Positions 24,012 to 32,422 of a DNA stretch of 64,000 nucleotides are shown here, piece after piece. The translations under genes and the position numbers were made by a program. Under the pieces are notes generated by a model that was given only the letters and a program-made list of their open reading frames with translations, did not search any database and was not told where the DNA came from. Origin of the DNA: JACDAL01 sp963849115 (GTDB lineage: Bacteria > Actinomycetota > CADDZG01 > WHSQ01); contig CAWKGK010000002.1 in the NCBI GenBank assembly GCA_963849115.1, positions 124,001 through 188,000 of the forward strand, in the 5' to 3' direction. How positions within the stretch are numbered: position 1 is the stretch's first letter; the number at the start of each line of letters is the position of its first letter.

Positions 24012-25322
24012 TCACTTCCCTGCCCCCAGCGCTCTCTCCAACCACCACGGTAGGTGCGACGCCCATTCCCAGCGCTGGCTCGGATCGAGCGAAGCCAGGA
24101 TCGTCTGGTAGCTGATCGCGTGGTGCACCGCGGCGACCGGCTCGGTTCGCTCGAACAGATCCACGGCCTCGTCGTGAGGCATCACGTCGCTCCATCCCTG
24201 CAGATAGCGGTCCCTGAGCCTGTTCCGGACCGCCGCATCGGTCGAGGGCGGCCCGAACATGTAGAGAAAAGTGGCGAGGTCGACAAATGGGTGGGCGATA
24301 CAGGCGTCGGTCCAGTCGAAGATCATGTAGCGGCCGTCCGTGACCACCACGTTGCCGGCATGGAAGTCTCCGTGCACGAGCGTGCTTGGGATCGGAGACT
24401 CACCGAGCTCGGCACTTAGTTCCTTCAGGCGCGGCACCCCGGCGACAAGGCAATTTTTCCTCTCCTCCCGAAGCTCACCCAATCCGCCTTCCGCCAACTC
24501 CTCGATCTGCGCCGTCAGCCGATCGGGTCGGCGATCTACGATCCCCTCTTGCAGCAGCGAGCCCACCATCGGGATGCTTCCCCGTTGAAGCTCGAGCAAT
24601 GCGGCCAGGGCCTTTTCCCAGTGGTCGAGAGCGAGGCCGGCGACGAACGTATCTCCGAAGTCCTCCAGCAACATCCACCCCCTCGCCTCGTCGATCGCGA
24701 CGGGAGTCGGAACTACCTGGGGAAAGCGCTCGGCAATCAGCGAGGTCACGATCGCCTCTCGGTGAAAAATGTCCGGTGCCGACTTGAAGAAATAGCGACC
24801 GTCGTCCGCATCTATTCGGAGCAGCGCCGACCCCGACCAGACTCGGTACTGCTCGACCTCGGTGACACCCGGCAGCTCGGATGAGATCCATGAGGTCGCG
24901 TCCTCGAACCAGCCTTCGTGTCCCCACGGCGCCAGGCTAGGGGGTCGCCCGTGCCGTTTCTCGACGAACCACTGCTGAACGGCCGGGCGCTCTCGCTCGT
25001 CGGCGAAGTCGAGTTGGACGAGTGATCGTTCGTCGCACCATTCGCCGACTCGGGGCGTCCGTTGCGACAGGTTCTGAGTGAAGAAGATTGCCTGGCCCGA
25101 GTCCTCGTCCGTGTTGCTGTATTCGACGAGCACGCTCCGCAGGAGAACGATGTCAACTCCGAACTGGGCGCGGGTCTCGGCGGCGACACCGGTTACCAGG
25201 AACTCTTCTCCGAACGGTCCCGGTGCGACCACGCGCGGCAGCGTCCAGCCGGTAGCGTTCTCCACCAGGAGCAGGAAGCGGCCGGAAGGATCCGGAATCA
25301 CGAAGCGCAAGACGAATGCCAT
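24012..25322 (-). CDS. Aminoglycoside-phosphotransferase-fold kinase with an N-terminal NUDIX-like domain
   Basis: A 436-residue protein. The N-terminal part (about 1-140: AFVLRFVIPDPSGRFLLLVE, then a GPFGEEF...ETRAQFG segment) looks like a NUDIX fold with an incomplete Nudix box. The C-terminal part is an APH/choline-kinase fold with Brenner motif LVHGDFHAGN (about 315) and metal-binding FDWTDACIAHPF. The substrate is unknown. ATG 25322 was chosen because upstream residues overlap the divergent promoter region and look non-coding. Confidence 0.75.
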   Translation of the reverse strand: MAFVLRFVIPDPSGRFLLLVENATGWTLPRVVAPGPFGEEFLVTGVAAETRAQFGVDIVLLRSVLVEYSNTDEDSGQAIFFTQNLSQRTPRVGEWCDERSLVQLDFADERERPAVQQWFVEKRHGRPPSLAPWGHEGWFEDATSWISSELPGVTEVEQYRVWSGSALLRIDADDGRYFFKSAPDIFHREAIVTSLIAERFPQVVPTPVAIDEARGWMLLEDFGDTFVAGLALDHWEKALAALLELQRGSIPMVGSLLQEGIVDRRPDRLTAQIEELAEGGLGELREERKNCLVAGVPRLKELSAELGESPIPSTLVHGDFHAGNVVVTDGRYMIFDWTDACIAHPFVDLATFLYMFGPPSTDAAVRNRLRDRYLQGWSDVMPHDEAVDLFERTEPVAAVHHAISYQTILASLDPSQRWEWASHLPWWLERALGAGK

Positions 25323-25417
25323 CGCTCTACAAGCTATTGTCGTATCCCCAACACTGCCTTCAGGGCGGCCAGGGGTCCCGTAACGTTGTTGGGACGATCG
25401 TTGGTAAGAATGAGGCG

Positions 25418-26680
25418 ATGACCGCTCGCACCGGCGCACGACTGGCCTGGATGACTTTCGGCCTCGTTGCCGTCTCCTTCGTGGGCAGCTTGGTTTTGTT
25501 TGCCGTCGCGACCCGGGCCGGCGCGGTCCCAAATGGAGAGGTGGTCGGGATCGCCCTCCTCCTTACCATGATGTTCTCTTTTCCCGTCGTCGGGGTGCTG
25601 GTCGCGGCGCGCGAGCCAAGCAACGCGATCGGCTGGCTGCTTCTTGCGATCGGCCTCGTGTGGGAGCTCTGGGGAGGCGTGGCCGGGAATTACGTCCTCT
25701 GGGGATTCGAGGTCGATCCCGGATCCGTGCCCCGACCCGACATCGTTGCCGCGCTCACATCCTCGATCTGGGTCCCCGGGCTGGGGCTTATCGGGACCTT
25801 CCTCATTCTGTTGTTCCCGAACGGACGGCTACCGACCCCGCGCTGGAGGCCCGTTGCTTGGCTCTGCGGGCTCGTGCTGCTGCTCATGACCGTCCTGCTC
25901 CCTCTCGCACCCGTCCCTCTGAACGAGCTGGGAGACGACACCTTGCCAAGCACCCCCAACCCCCTGGGCGTAGAGGCGTTGGGCCCCTTCTTCGACGGTG
26001 CCTTCTCCACCTTGCTCCTGCTGCTGCCGCTGTGCATCCTGGCGTGCGCGTGGAGCCTGATCCGGCGTTTTCATCGTTCCCACGGCAAGGAGCGACTCCA
26101 GCTAAAGTGGCTCGCCACTGGGGCGGGGATTGCTGCGGCTTTCTTTTTCGTCTCCATCGTTGCCGGCACCCTTACGTCGGTGGGGGGGCACGCGGAACAG
26201 CCTGGCTGGCTGACCGTCCTGGACGAAATTGGTTTGTTCTCGTTCCTGCTGATACCCGCGGCGGTGGGGGCCGCCATCCTGCGTCACAGGCTCTACGACA
26301 TCGACGTGATCATCAATCGCGCTCTCGTCTACGGCGCGCTCACAGCCGTGCTCGCGCTTGTCTACATCGCGGGAGTGGTCGGCGTCGGTGGACGCTTGCG
26401 CGAGATCGGCGGGCAGGGGAGCAACAGCTTCGCCGTAGCCGCCTCGACGCTCGCGGTTGCCGCCCTCTTCCGTCCCGCTCGAGGCCGTCTCCAGGCCCTC
26501 ATCGACCGGCGCTTCTACCGCAGCCGTTACGACGCCGCCCGCACCGTCGAGGAGTTCTCCCGCCGCGTACGCGACGAGGTCACGCTCGACACCGTGACCT
26601 CGGACCTCCTCATGGCAGTGAACCAGACCGTCCAGCCGGAGCACGCGTCACTGTGGCTGCGGAGGGGGACGTCGTCCTAG
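25418..26680 (+). CDS. Sensor-type multi-spanning membrane protein without a kinase domain (paralogue 1)
   Basis: A 420-residue protein with about eight membrane helices, then ILRHRLYDIDVIINRALVYG, a two-helix hairpin, and a cytosolic segment with FRPARGRLQALIDRRFYR and DEVTLDTVTSDL. The same segment precedes GAF/histidine kinase domains in many actinobacterial and chloroflexal sensors, but here the protein ends after VQPEHASLWLRRG. A paralogue lies at 27384-28598 in the opposite direction, with Hsp20 between them. A signalling scaffold role is inference. Confidence 0.75.
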   Translation: MTARTGARLAWMTFGLVAVSFVGSLVLFAVATRAGAVPNGEVVGIALLLTMMFSFPVVGVLVAAREPSNAIGWLLLAIGLVWELWGGVAGNYVLWGFEVDPGSVPRPDIVAALTSSIWVPGLGLIGTFLILLFPNGRLPTPRWRPVAWLCGLVLLLMTVLLPLAPVPLNELGDDTLPSTPNPLGVEALGPFFDGAFSTLLLLLPLCILACAWSLIRRFHRSHGKERLQLKWLATGAGIAAAFFFVSIVAGTLTSVGGHAEQPGWLTVLDEIGLFSFLLIPAAVGAAILRHRLYDIDVIINRALVYGALTAVLALVYIAGVVGVGGRLREIGGQGSNSFAVAASTLAVAALFRPARGRLQALIDRRFYRSRYDAARTVEEFSRRVRDEVTLDTVTSDLLMAVNQTVQPEHASLWLRRGTSS

Positions 26681-26723
26681 GAAGCATGCCTGGGCTCGAT
26701 GGTCGAGGGGCTGTGGCCTCATA

Positions 26724-26744
26724 TCTAAGTGACTTACACTCAAG
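26724..26744 (+). promoter_or_regulatory. HAIR-like HspR operator upstream of hsp20
   Basis: TCTAAGT, seven bases and ACTCAAG match the HspR inverted repeat CTTGAGT-N7-ACTCAAG: the right half is perfect and the left half matches at four of seven positions, with exact 7-base spacing. It ends 7 bases before the -35 box of a strong promoter, and hspR itself is in this window. Confidence 0.6.
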
Positions 26745-26751
26745 TTTTCTA

Positions 26752-26780
26752 TTGACAGTTAAGTCATGGAATGCCATAAT
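26752..26780 (+). promoter_or_regulatory. Vegetative promoter of hsp20
   Basis: TTGACA (26752-26757), a 17-base spacer and CATAAT (26775-26780) form a near-consensus sigma-70 promoter. It is about 40 bases upstream of the hsp20 ATG, which has GAAGGAGGTAG as ribosome site. Confidence 0.75.
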
Positions 26781-26818
26781 GGCGGTCGAGGAGAAGTCCC
26801 GACTGAAGGAGGTAGCTG

Positions 26819-27265
26819 ATGAACATGGCCGCCTTTGGCGATAGCAGATCGGACCTCGACCAGCTGGTCGAGCGGTTTTTCGGCCCGAGGCCAGAGTCGA
26901 AATGGCCCACGGGGGGCTACGAGGTGCCCACGGATGTCTTCCACACTGAGGACAAGCTGCTCATCCGCTTGGACTTGCCAGGTGTCAATCCGGATGAGGT
27001 CGAGGTCACCGTCCAGGAGAACGTCCTGCTAATCAACGGCAAGCGTCATTTCCCGTACGACGCCGACAACATCCGGTTCGTACGTCGAGGGACGTTCTAC
27101 GGGGAGTTCACTCAGCGGGTTGCCCTGGGCAAGGGGCTCGACGTGGACGGGATATCAGCACGCTACGACGTTGGTGTGCTCGAGCTATCCATTCCCTATG
27201 CGCCGGAAGTGCACCCCAAGAGGATCCCGATTGAGGGAGGCAATAAGGCAGCCCTCTCTAGCTGA
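26819..27265 (+). CDS. Small heat shock protein, Hsp20/alpha-crystallin family
   Basis: A 148-residue protein with a short N-terminal arm, an alpha-crystallin domain (about 38-130: VPTDVFHTEDKLLIRLDLPG, then GTFYGEFTQRVALG) and a C-terminal tail with the KRIPIE oligomerisation motif. It binds unfolding proteins as an ATP-independent holdase. A HAIR-like site and a strong promoter upstream suggest HspR control together with the dnaK operon at 40-44 kb. Confidence 0.92.
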   Translation: MNMAAFGDSRSDLDQLVERFFGPRPESKWPTGGYEVPTDVFHTEDKLLIRLDLPGVNPDEVEVTVQENVLLINGKRHFPYDADNIRFVRRGTFYGEFTQRVALGKGLDVDGISARYDVGVLELSIPYAPEVHPKRIPIEGGNKAALSS

Positions 27266-27383
27266 GATCGGATGTTAGGCACAATGGAAGGGGAACGGCG
27301 AGCCCTGTCCTCTTCCTTTGTGCCGCCCCAATGCCGAACTCCTGATTGTCCGTGACGACAGCCCAGAGAACTTAACGCGCCGG

Positions 27384-28598
27384 CTACGTCGGCTGCCCTG
27401 TTCGTCCCTGACGTTCGCGAAGCCATAGCGATACTTGCGCGGGCTGCATCGTGTCCTGCACCACCCCGAGCAGCTCCCTGCTGAGGCTCTCCAGATCGAT
27501 CTCTTCTCGCAAACGCGTGCTGAACAGTTCCAGCGCCTTGGCCGCGTCGTACTTGCGCCTATAGAACCGGCGGTCAATGAGGCCCTGGATTCGGGAGCGC
27601 GCGGGCCGGAACAAACCTGCTACGGCCAGGGTCGAGGCGGCGACGACAAGGTTGTTGTTGTCCTGGGCTGTAGCTGAGCGGACTAAGCCGCCGACTCCGG
27701 TCACTCCGCCGGCGTAAACGAGCGCCAGCACCGCCGTGAGCGCGCTGTAGACGAGCGTTCGGTTGATGATGATGTCAACGTCGTAGAGGCGGTGCTTGAG
27801 GATGGCGACGGCTACCGCCGCGGGGATCAAGAGGGCGCTCAGCCCGTTCAGGATCACCAACACTGGATTGTTGGCACCGAACTCGAAAACATTGAAGGTC
27901 AACTGGGCGGCGAGAAAGACGACAGCGGCGTAAAGGAACCACTTGATCTGCATGCGCGCCACAGCCCCCGAATGTCGGTATCGAGCAACGAGCGAGGCCA
28001 AGGCCAGCACCATGGTCGGCAGAAGAAGCAAGCCCCCGATCGTTGCGAGGACGTCGAGGGAGCTTTGGGGGATCAGACCCCCAAGCGGTGCCCGCACCTC
28101 CGGGTAGCTGTGGAGCCTGTGCTCGAACGCGACATTGGCCTCGGCGAGCAGCACTCCGGTCACTCCGAGGCGGACGACCCAACGCCATCGAGGGGACGGG
28201 ACTTGCCCGTCGGGGAACAACAGGAAGAGAAACATCGTCGCCATGAGGAGCTGGGGGAGCCAGATGATCTCGCCGAACCAGGCCACGAATGGGGCGGCCG
28301 GCAGGCTACCCGGCCTTACGACGAGGGCGTACTCCGCATATCCGGCACAGAAGGCCTGCATGCCGAGTCCCAACCCGGCCCACAGGAAGATCCAGCCGAC
28401 CCGGTTACACGCGCGGAGCACGATGAAGAAGCCGGTTGCGGGGAAGGCCATCTCCACCGTGAAAAAGGCTGCGGTCGGCCAGGAGAGCTCTCCCACGGCC
28501 ACTAACAACGCGAGGCCGGCGAGGAAGAGCAGGATCGTAGCGGCGAGGGCTGCACGAGCCACTCCATTAGCCCGCCTCTGCTGCCAACCACCCAGCAT
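27384..28598 (-). CDS. Sensor-type multi-spanning membrane protein without a kinase domain (paralogue 2)
   Basis: A 404-residue protein related to the one at 25418: about eight helices, ILKHRLYDVDIIINRTLVYS, LFRPARSRIQGLIDRRFYRR and REEIDLESLSREL, ending after MQPAQVSLWLRERQ with no kinase. I start it at ATG 28598 (MLGGWQQRR); the open frame runs further upstream but that part is low in hydrophobic or conserved residues. It converges with hsp20. Confidence 0.75.
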   Translation of the reverse strand: MLGGWQQRRANGVARAALAATILLFLAGLALLVAVGELSWPTAAFFTVEMAFPATGFFIVLRACNRVGWIFLWAGLGLGMQAFCAGYAEYALVVRPGSLPAAPFVAWFGEIIWLPQLLMATMFLFLLFPDGQVPSPRWRWVVRLGVTGVLLAEANVAFEHRLHSYPEVRAPLGGLIPQSSLDVLATIGGLLLLPTMVLALASLVARYRHSGAVARMQIKWFLYAAVVFLAAQLTFNVFEFGANNPVLVILNGLSALLIPAAVAVAILKHRLYDVDIIINRTLVYSALTAVLALVYAGGVTGVGGLVRSATAQDNNNLVVAASTLAVAGLFRPARSRIQGLIDRRFYRRKYDAAKALELFSTRLREEIDLESLSRELLGVVQDTMQPAQVSLWLRERQGRTGQPT

Positions 28599-28913
28599 GC
28601 CGCCATTGTGGGCGTGTGGGCGTTCCGAGAGCGTTACGGCGGGAGCACATTTTGCAATCCTCGTGGTGCTCTTCGAGGCGAGGAGGTCCATCGCTGGAAG
28701 ATTCTGTCGAGAGCGGGTAACGGTCGGGGCTTCCGCAATCTCCTCAGGAGGCGAAGTGAGGGCCGCGCGGCCATGGGGCGTGCCGGCGTTGGTATCCTCC
28801 ACCTTGCGGCCTCCAGTTGTCGCAAACTCATATGCTCTGCGAGCGCTTGCAACAGCACGAGGAGGGCAAGAAAGGACATAAGCGCAGGCCAGAGGGCATG
28901 CTTCAGGCCCCCT
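28599..28913. other. Intergenic stretch with no supported gene
   Basis: Between the membrane protein start and tRNA-Thr. The minus frame stays open to 28802 and a plus frame runs through into the tRNA, but neither has a ribosome site, family resemblance or plausible composition. It should hold the promoters of the membrane protein gene and of the tRNA pair; I see no clear boxes. Confidence 0.4.
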
Positions 28914-28986
28914 GCCCCCTTAGCTCAGACGGCAGAGCGTCTCCATGGTAAGGAGAAGGTCCACGGTTCGATTCCGTGAGGGGGCT
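28914..28986 (+). tRNA. tRNA-Thr(GGT)
   Basis: Acceptor GCCCCCT pairs with AGGGGGC, followed by TAGCTCAGA D-arm, anticodon stem TCTCC/GGAGA with loop ATGGTAA (anticodon GGT) and T-arm with GGTTCGATTCC. No CCA is encoded. In actinobacteria tRNA-Thr, tRNA-Met and rpmG commonly lie together, as here. Confidence 0.93.
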
Positions 28987-29004
28987 CCGCAGAATCGAAT
29001 ACGA

Positions 29005-29076
29005 GGCGGCGTAGCTCAGAGGCAGAGCAGGCGGCTCATAATCGCCGAGTCGGTGGTTCGAGTCCACCCGCCGCTA
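29005..29076 (+). tRNA. tRNA-Met(CAT), elongator type
   Basis: Acceptor GGCGGCG pairs with CGCCGCT (first pair G-U), TAGCTCAGA D-arm, anticodon stem GGCGG/TCGCC region with loop CTCATAA (anticodon CAT), and T-arm GGTGG-TTCGAGT-CCACC. The first pair excludes the C-A mismatch of initiators. A tRNA-Ile2 with modified CAT cannot be fully excluded, but the gene order favours Met. Confidence 0.88.
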
Positions 29077-29127
29077 CCTACCTCAGGCACCACTCAACCC
29101 GGCGTCTCCGGCTGTCGATAAGGGGAC

Positions 29128-29475
29128 ATGGCCTCCTTCTGCCCTCGCTGCTCGAGCACGGTCGAAAACAAGGACGGGTACTGCCTCCTCGGCCATCCCC
29201 TGCGCACGGCTTCCGGGGTGGCCGGTGAGTCACCGCTGGCGGACCTCCGCCGTGAGGTGAACGATGCCTTCGAGGACGGCTTCTTGGGGCTGGAGCCCGC
29301 GCTCACTCCGGCGGCCACAGCGGAAGTCTCGGAACCACAGCCGAGTCGACCCTCTCGCTATCTCTCCCCGGACGACCCGATCTCGGCGTTCGCCCCCGCC
29401 CCCCGCATGGACTGGGGCCCGGCACACACTCCGCTGCGACGACTGCTTCAGCGGGCCCCCCGATCCGAGGACTGA
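29128..29475 (+). CDS. Small zinc-ribbon-like hypothetical protein
   Basis: A 115-residue reading frame starting ASFCPRCSSTVENKDGYCLLGH, a Cys-x2-Cys ... Cys-x2-His pattern that could bind zinc, followed by an acidic helix and a Pro-rich tail. It sits between tRNA-Met and rpmG in the same direction. No family is recognised; only the N-terminal knuckle supports it as real. Confidence 0.5.
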   Translation: MASFCPRCSSTVENKDGYCLLGHPLRTASGVAGESPLADLRREVNDAFEDGFLGLEPALTPAATAEVSEPQPSRPSRYLSPDDPISAFAPAPRMDWGPAHTPLRRLLQRAPRSED

Positions 29476-29561
29476 CCGGGGACGCCCACCTGAGGGCCTA
29501 GTCGTGCATCTGGAGGCCCGATATACTGCTTTCCTCCAACCAGTCACCAGGAGGACCAGCC

Positions 29562-29723
29562 GTGGCCAGCGACCGGCGCGTGCACGTAACGCTCGAGTGC
29601 ACCAACTGCAGACGCCGCAACTACATAACCGAGAAGAACCGGCACAACAACCGCGAGCGGATCGAGCTCAAGAAGTACTGCCGTTGGTGCACCACGCACA
29701 CGGCTCACCGCGAAACCCGCTGA
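29562..29723 (+). CDS. rpmG: 50S ribosomal protein L33
   Basis: A 53-residue protein with GTG start and AGGAGGA upstream. It has two cysteine pairs, CTNC and CRWC, with VHVTLECTNC, RNYITEKN and LKKYCRWC typical of L33, so it is the zinc-binding (C+) form. It follows tRNA-Thr and tRNA-Met as in many actinobacteria, but the usual secE-nusG genes do not follow; two terminators do. Confidence 0.93.
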   Translation: MASDRRVHVTLECTNCRRRNYITEKNRHNNRERIELKKYCRWCTTHTAHRETR

Positions 29724-29848
29724 GCCCCCACTTCCTTCCTCCTTCCCCAAAGGCAAAAAACCTTTGCGCAAACGCTTGAGTCTGGAGCCGCGCGCGCCGA
29801 TGTTATTTATGCCTTCTGATGGACGCCCCCACCGTCGGAAGTTGAGGG

Positions 29849-29876
29849 AAGGCCCCCGGCATTGCCGGGGGCCTTT
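29849..29876. terminator. Intrinsic terminator 1 between rpmG and groEL
   Basis: GGCCCCCGGC and GCCGGGGGCC form a GC-rich stem with a tiny loop (29851-29873), with AA on the left and TTT on the right. It can stop transcripts from both sides between convergent rpmG and groEL. Confidence 0.85.
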
Positions 29877-29910
29877 CGAATCCCGGGGTCCGATAGCCGG
29901 GCCCAATAGA

Positions 29911-29939
29911 AAAGGCCCCCGGCGATCGGGGGCCTTTTC
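29911..29939. terminator. Intrinsic terminator 2 between rpmG and groEL
   Basis: GGCCCCC, loop GGCGATC, GGGGGCC (29914-29934), flanked by AAAA and TTTT, so it works in both directions. The stem resembles terminator 1, 40 bases away. Confidence 0.88.
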
Positions 29940-29963
29940 TGACTACCTTGTAAAGAGTGTGGC

Positions 29964-31583
29964 CTAGAAGTCCATGCCCCCTGGATCGGGCATCGCCGGC
30001 GCCGAGGCCTTCTCGGGCTTGTCGGCGATGATTGCCTCGGTCGTAAGGAACAGGGCTGCGATCGACGCCGCGTTCTGCAGCGCCGAGCGGGTCACCTTGG
30101 TGGCGTCCACCACTCCGGCCTTGAACAGATCGCCGTACTCACCGGTGGCTGCGTTGAGTCCCTCTCCGGGACCCATGGTCCGGATCTTCTCGACCACGAC
30201 GCCACCCTCGAGCCCCGCGTTGCGGGAGATGACCTTGAGCGGCTCCTCGAGCGCCCGGCGGACGATGGCCACGCCGGTCATCTCCTCCGAGCTCAACTCG
30301 AGCTTGTCGAGTGCCTCTTGCGCGTGCAACAGGGTCACACCCCCGCCGGCGACGATGCCCTCTTCGACTGCCGCCTTGGTGGTCTGGACAGCGTCCTCGA
30401 TGCGATGCTTCTTCTCCTTGAGCTCGACCTCGGTGGCGGCGCCAACCTTGATGACGCCGACTCCACCGGCGAGCTTCGCGAGCCGCTCTTGCAGCTTCTC
30501 GCGATCGTAGTCGGAGTCCGAGCGATCGATCTCGGCCTTGATCTGATTGACGCGCCCGGTGATCTCGTCGGCGCTGCCGCCACCCTCGACCACGGTGGTG
30601 TCGTCCTTGGTGACGACTATCTTGCGTGCGGTGCCCAGCATGTCGAGGCCGACGGACTCGAGCTTGAGACCGACCTCTTCGGAGATGACCTGGCCACCCG
30701 TGAGGATGGAGATGTCACCGAGCATGGCCTTCCTGCGGTCGCCGAAACCGGGAGCCTTGACGGCGGCGGCCTTGAACGTGCCGCGAATCTTGTTGACCAC
30801 AATCGTCGCCAGAGCCTCACCGTCGAGGTCCTCGGCCACGATCAGAAGCGACTTCCCTGCCTGCATGACCTTCTCGAGTATCGGAAGCATGTCCTTGATC
30901 GCGGAGATCTTCTGGTTGGCAATCAAGATGTAGGGCTCGTCGAGCACGGCTTCCATGCGCTCAGCGTCGGTCACGAAGTAGGGGGAGATGTAGCCCTTGT
31001 CGAAGCGCATCCCCTCGACCAGCTCGAGCTCGAGCCCGAACGTGTTCGACTCCTCAACCGTGATGACGCCGTCCTTGCCGACCTTGTCCATCGCCTCGGC
31101 GATGGTCTCGCCGATCTCGGCGTCGTTGTTGGCGGAGATAGACGCGACCTGAGCGATCTGCTCGCGACTATCCACGTCGCGCGCAGAGGACCTGATCGAG
31201 TCGACGGCGGTCTGCACGGCCTTCTCGATGCCGCGCTTGATGGCGATCGGGTTGGCGCCCGCAGCTACGTTGCGAAGACCCTCGTGGACCATCGATTGAG
31301 CGAGCACCGTGGCGGTGGTGGTGCCGTCTCCGGCTACGTCATCGGTCTTCTTAGCGACCTCTTTGACGAGCTCCGCGCCGATTCTCTCGTAGGGGTCCTC
31401 GAGCTCGATCTCCTTGGCGATGGAGACACCGTCGTTGGTAATCGTGGGGGCGCCCCACTTCTTCTCGAGCACGACGTTGCGGCCGCGGGGGCCGAGCGTC
31501 ACCTTGACCGCGTCGGCGAGTTGATTCATGCCCCGCTCGAGGGCGCGACGCGCCTCTTCTTCAAACGCCAGAATCTTCGGCAT
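29964..31583 (-). CDS. groEL: Chaperonin GroEL (Hsp60)
   Basis: A 539-residue chaperonin with the ATP-site motifs VTLGPRGRNVVLEKKWGAP and GDGTTTATVLAQ, the conserved GGGVTLLHAQ and a C-terminus ending PGGMDF. It folds proteins in a double ring with GroES. No groES lies next to it, as for the second groEL copies in actinobacteria. A perfect CIRCE lies upstream. Confidence 0.97.
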   Translation of the reverse strand: MPKILAFEEEARRALERGMNQLADAVKVTLGPRGRNVVLEKKWGAPTITNDGVSIAKEIELEDPYERIGAELVKEVAKKTDDVAGDGTTTATVLAQSMVHEGLRNVAAGANPIAIKRGIEKAVQTAVDSIRSSARDVDSREQIAQVASISANNDAEIGETIAEAMDKVGKDGVITVEESNTFGLELELVEGMRFDKGYISPYFVTDAERMEAVLDEPYILIANQKISAIKDMLPILEKVMQAGKSLLIVAEDLDGEALATIVVNKIRGTFKAAAVKAPGFGDRRKAMLGDISILTGGQVISEEVGLKLESVGLDMLGTARKIVVTKDDTTVVEGGGSADEITGRVNQIKAEIDRSDSDYDREKLQERLAKLAGGVGVIKVGAATEVELKEKKHRIEDAVQTTKAAVEEGIVAGGGVTLLHAQEALDKLELSSEEMTGVAIVRRALEEPLKVISRNAGLEGGVVVEKIRTMGPGEGLNAATGEYGDLFKAGVVDATKVTRSALQNAASIAALFLTTEAIIADKPEKASAPAMPDPGGMDF

Positions 31584-31627
31584 TGGCTACCTCCTTGGAA
31601 AAGTTCGCCCGGACTTACCCCGGGCCG

Positions 31628-31654
31628 TTAGCACTCAATGTGCGAGAGTGCTAA
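31628..31654 (-). promoter_or_regulatory. CIRCE operator for HrcA, upstream of groEL
   Basis: TTAGCACTC (31628-31636), nine bases, GAGTGCTAA (31646-31654): all 18 arm positions match the consensus. It lies about 45 bases upstream of the groEL start, so HrcA repression is expected. Confidence 0.95.
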
Positions 31655-31735
31655 CGATAACCGGCCGGAGGCATGCTGGCAAATGGGGGCCACCTCGATG
31701 GGCCCTGGCGCCAAGAGGGGCTCTCTTGAGTGCGC

Positions 31736-32335
31736 TCAGAACCCGACAGCGGCGGCTGCTCCGGCCACCGCCAACGCCAGGAGGGCCGCTGCGTTGAGGG
31801 CACTCGGGAGCCGGGTGGCGCCGGCCTGCTGCAGCTTGTCGACCACCACGGCCCCCTGCTCGGGATCGAACGACCTCAGAGAAGCCAGCACCGATAGTCC
31901 GCGTGCGGCCCCGAAGGGCGCGCACAGCGCCGCCCCCCATAATGGGCTTCCCCCTGCCAGGGCCGCGACCGCCACCGCGGCCAGAGTTCCGAAGGAGAGG
32001 TAGGTGAAAAAGCCCGCTCCCAAGCTCAATCCATAGAGCAGGGAGGAGATGGTGGGTGAATAGAAGGTGCGCCACCAGTCCGGGACCTGACGCCGTCGGT
32101 AAGGAACGGGGACCGGAAGTCCCATGGCCTCGCGCAGGAAGTAGAGAACAGCCACCAGAGCCACGACGATGGGGGTCGCGCCGAACCACGGCGCTCCGAA
32201 CGCGGCCCCCACCGATCCCAACATGAACCCGAGAGCGGCCGCCGCCAGGGCGGCCCCCAGCACGTGCGCCGCCACCGCCCTCCAGTAGCTATAGCTGCGG
32301 CCCCCGTGAACCGCGGGGGAGATGGTCTCGGCCAT
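31736..32335 (-). CDS. Integral membrane protein of the mau-like cluster
   Basis: A 199-residue protein with about six Ala/Gly-rich helices and basic loops (YRRRQVPDWWRTFYSPT). No family recognised. It is the last gene of the minus-strand group MauD-like, Cys-rich Tat protein, small frame, membrane protein, so it could help the exported partner; that is inference from position. Confidence 0.65.
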   Translation of the reverse strand: MAETISPAVHGGRSYSYWRAVAAHVLGAALAAAALGFMLGSVGAAFGAPWFGATPIVVALVAVLYFLREAMGLPVPVPYRRRQVPDWWRTFYSPTISSLLYGLSLGAGFFTYLSFGTLAAVAVAALAGGSPLWGAALCAPFGAARGLSVLASLRSFDPEQGAVVVDKLQQAGATRLPSALNAAALLALAVAGAAAAVGF

Positions 32336-32344
32336 CGACAGGCC

Positions 32345-32422
32345 TCAGGGATCGAACAGGGTGGACAGGCCTGCCATGGCCGCAGCGGTAGCTGCGGCGG
32401 CGGCGACCAGCGGGCTGATCAA
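32345..32422 (-). CDS. Possible 25-residue hydrophobic peptide, coupled to the MauA-like gene
   Basis: A TTG at 32422 overlaps the stop of the upstream gene as TTGA, the same overlap style seen across this genome. It would encode one Ala-rich membrane helix ending STLFDP and stop 9 bases before the next gene's ATG. The size is too small for composition tests, and TTG starts are weak, so this is only a candidate. Confidence 0.25.
   Translation of the reverse strand: MISPLVAAAAATAAAMAGLSTLFDP

Noticed and set aside
28608..28979. Plus-strand frame running into tRNA-Thr
   Set aside because: It overlaps a clear tRNA and has no ribosome site or family.
30318..31631. A 437-codon open frame on the plus strand opposite groEL
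   Set aside because: It mirrors groEL codon bias; the GC-rich third positions keep the antisense frame open. No family features.
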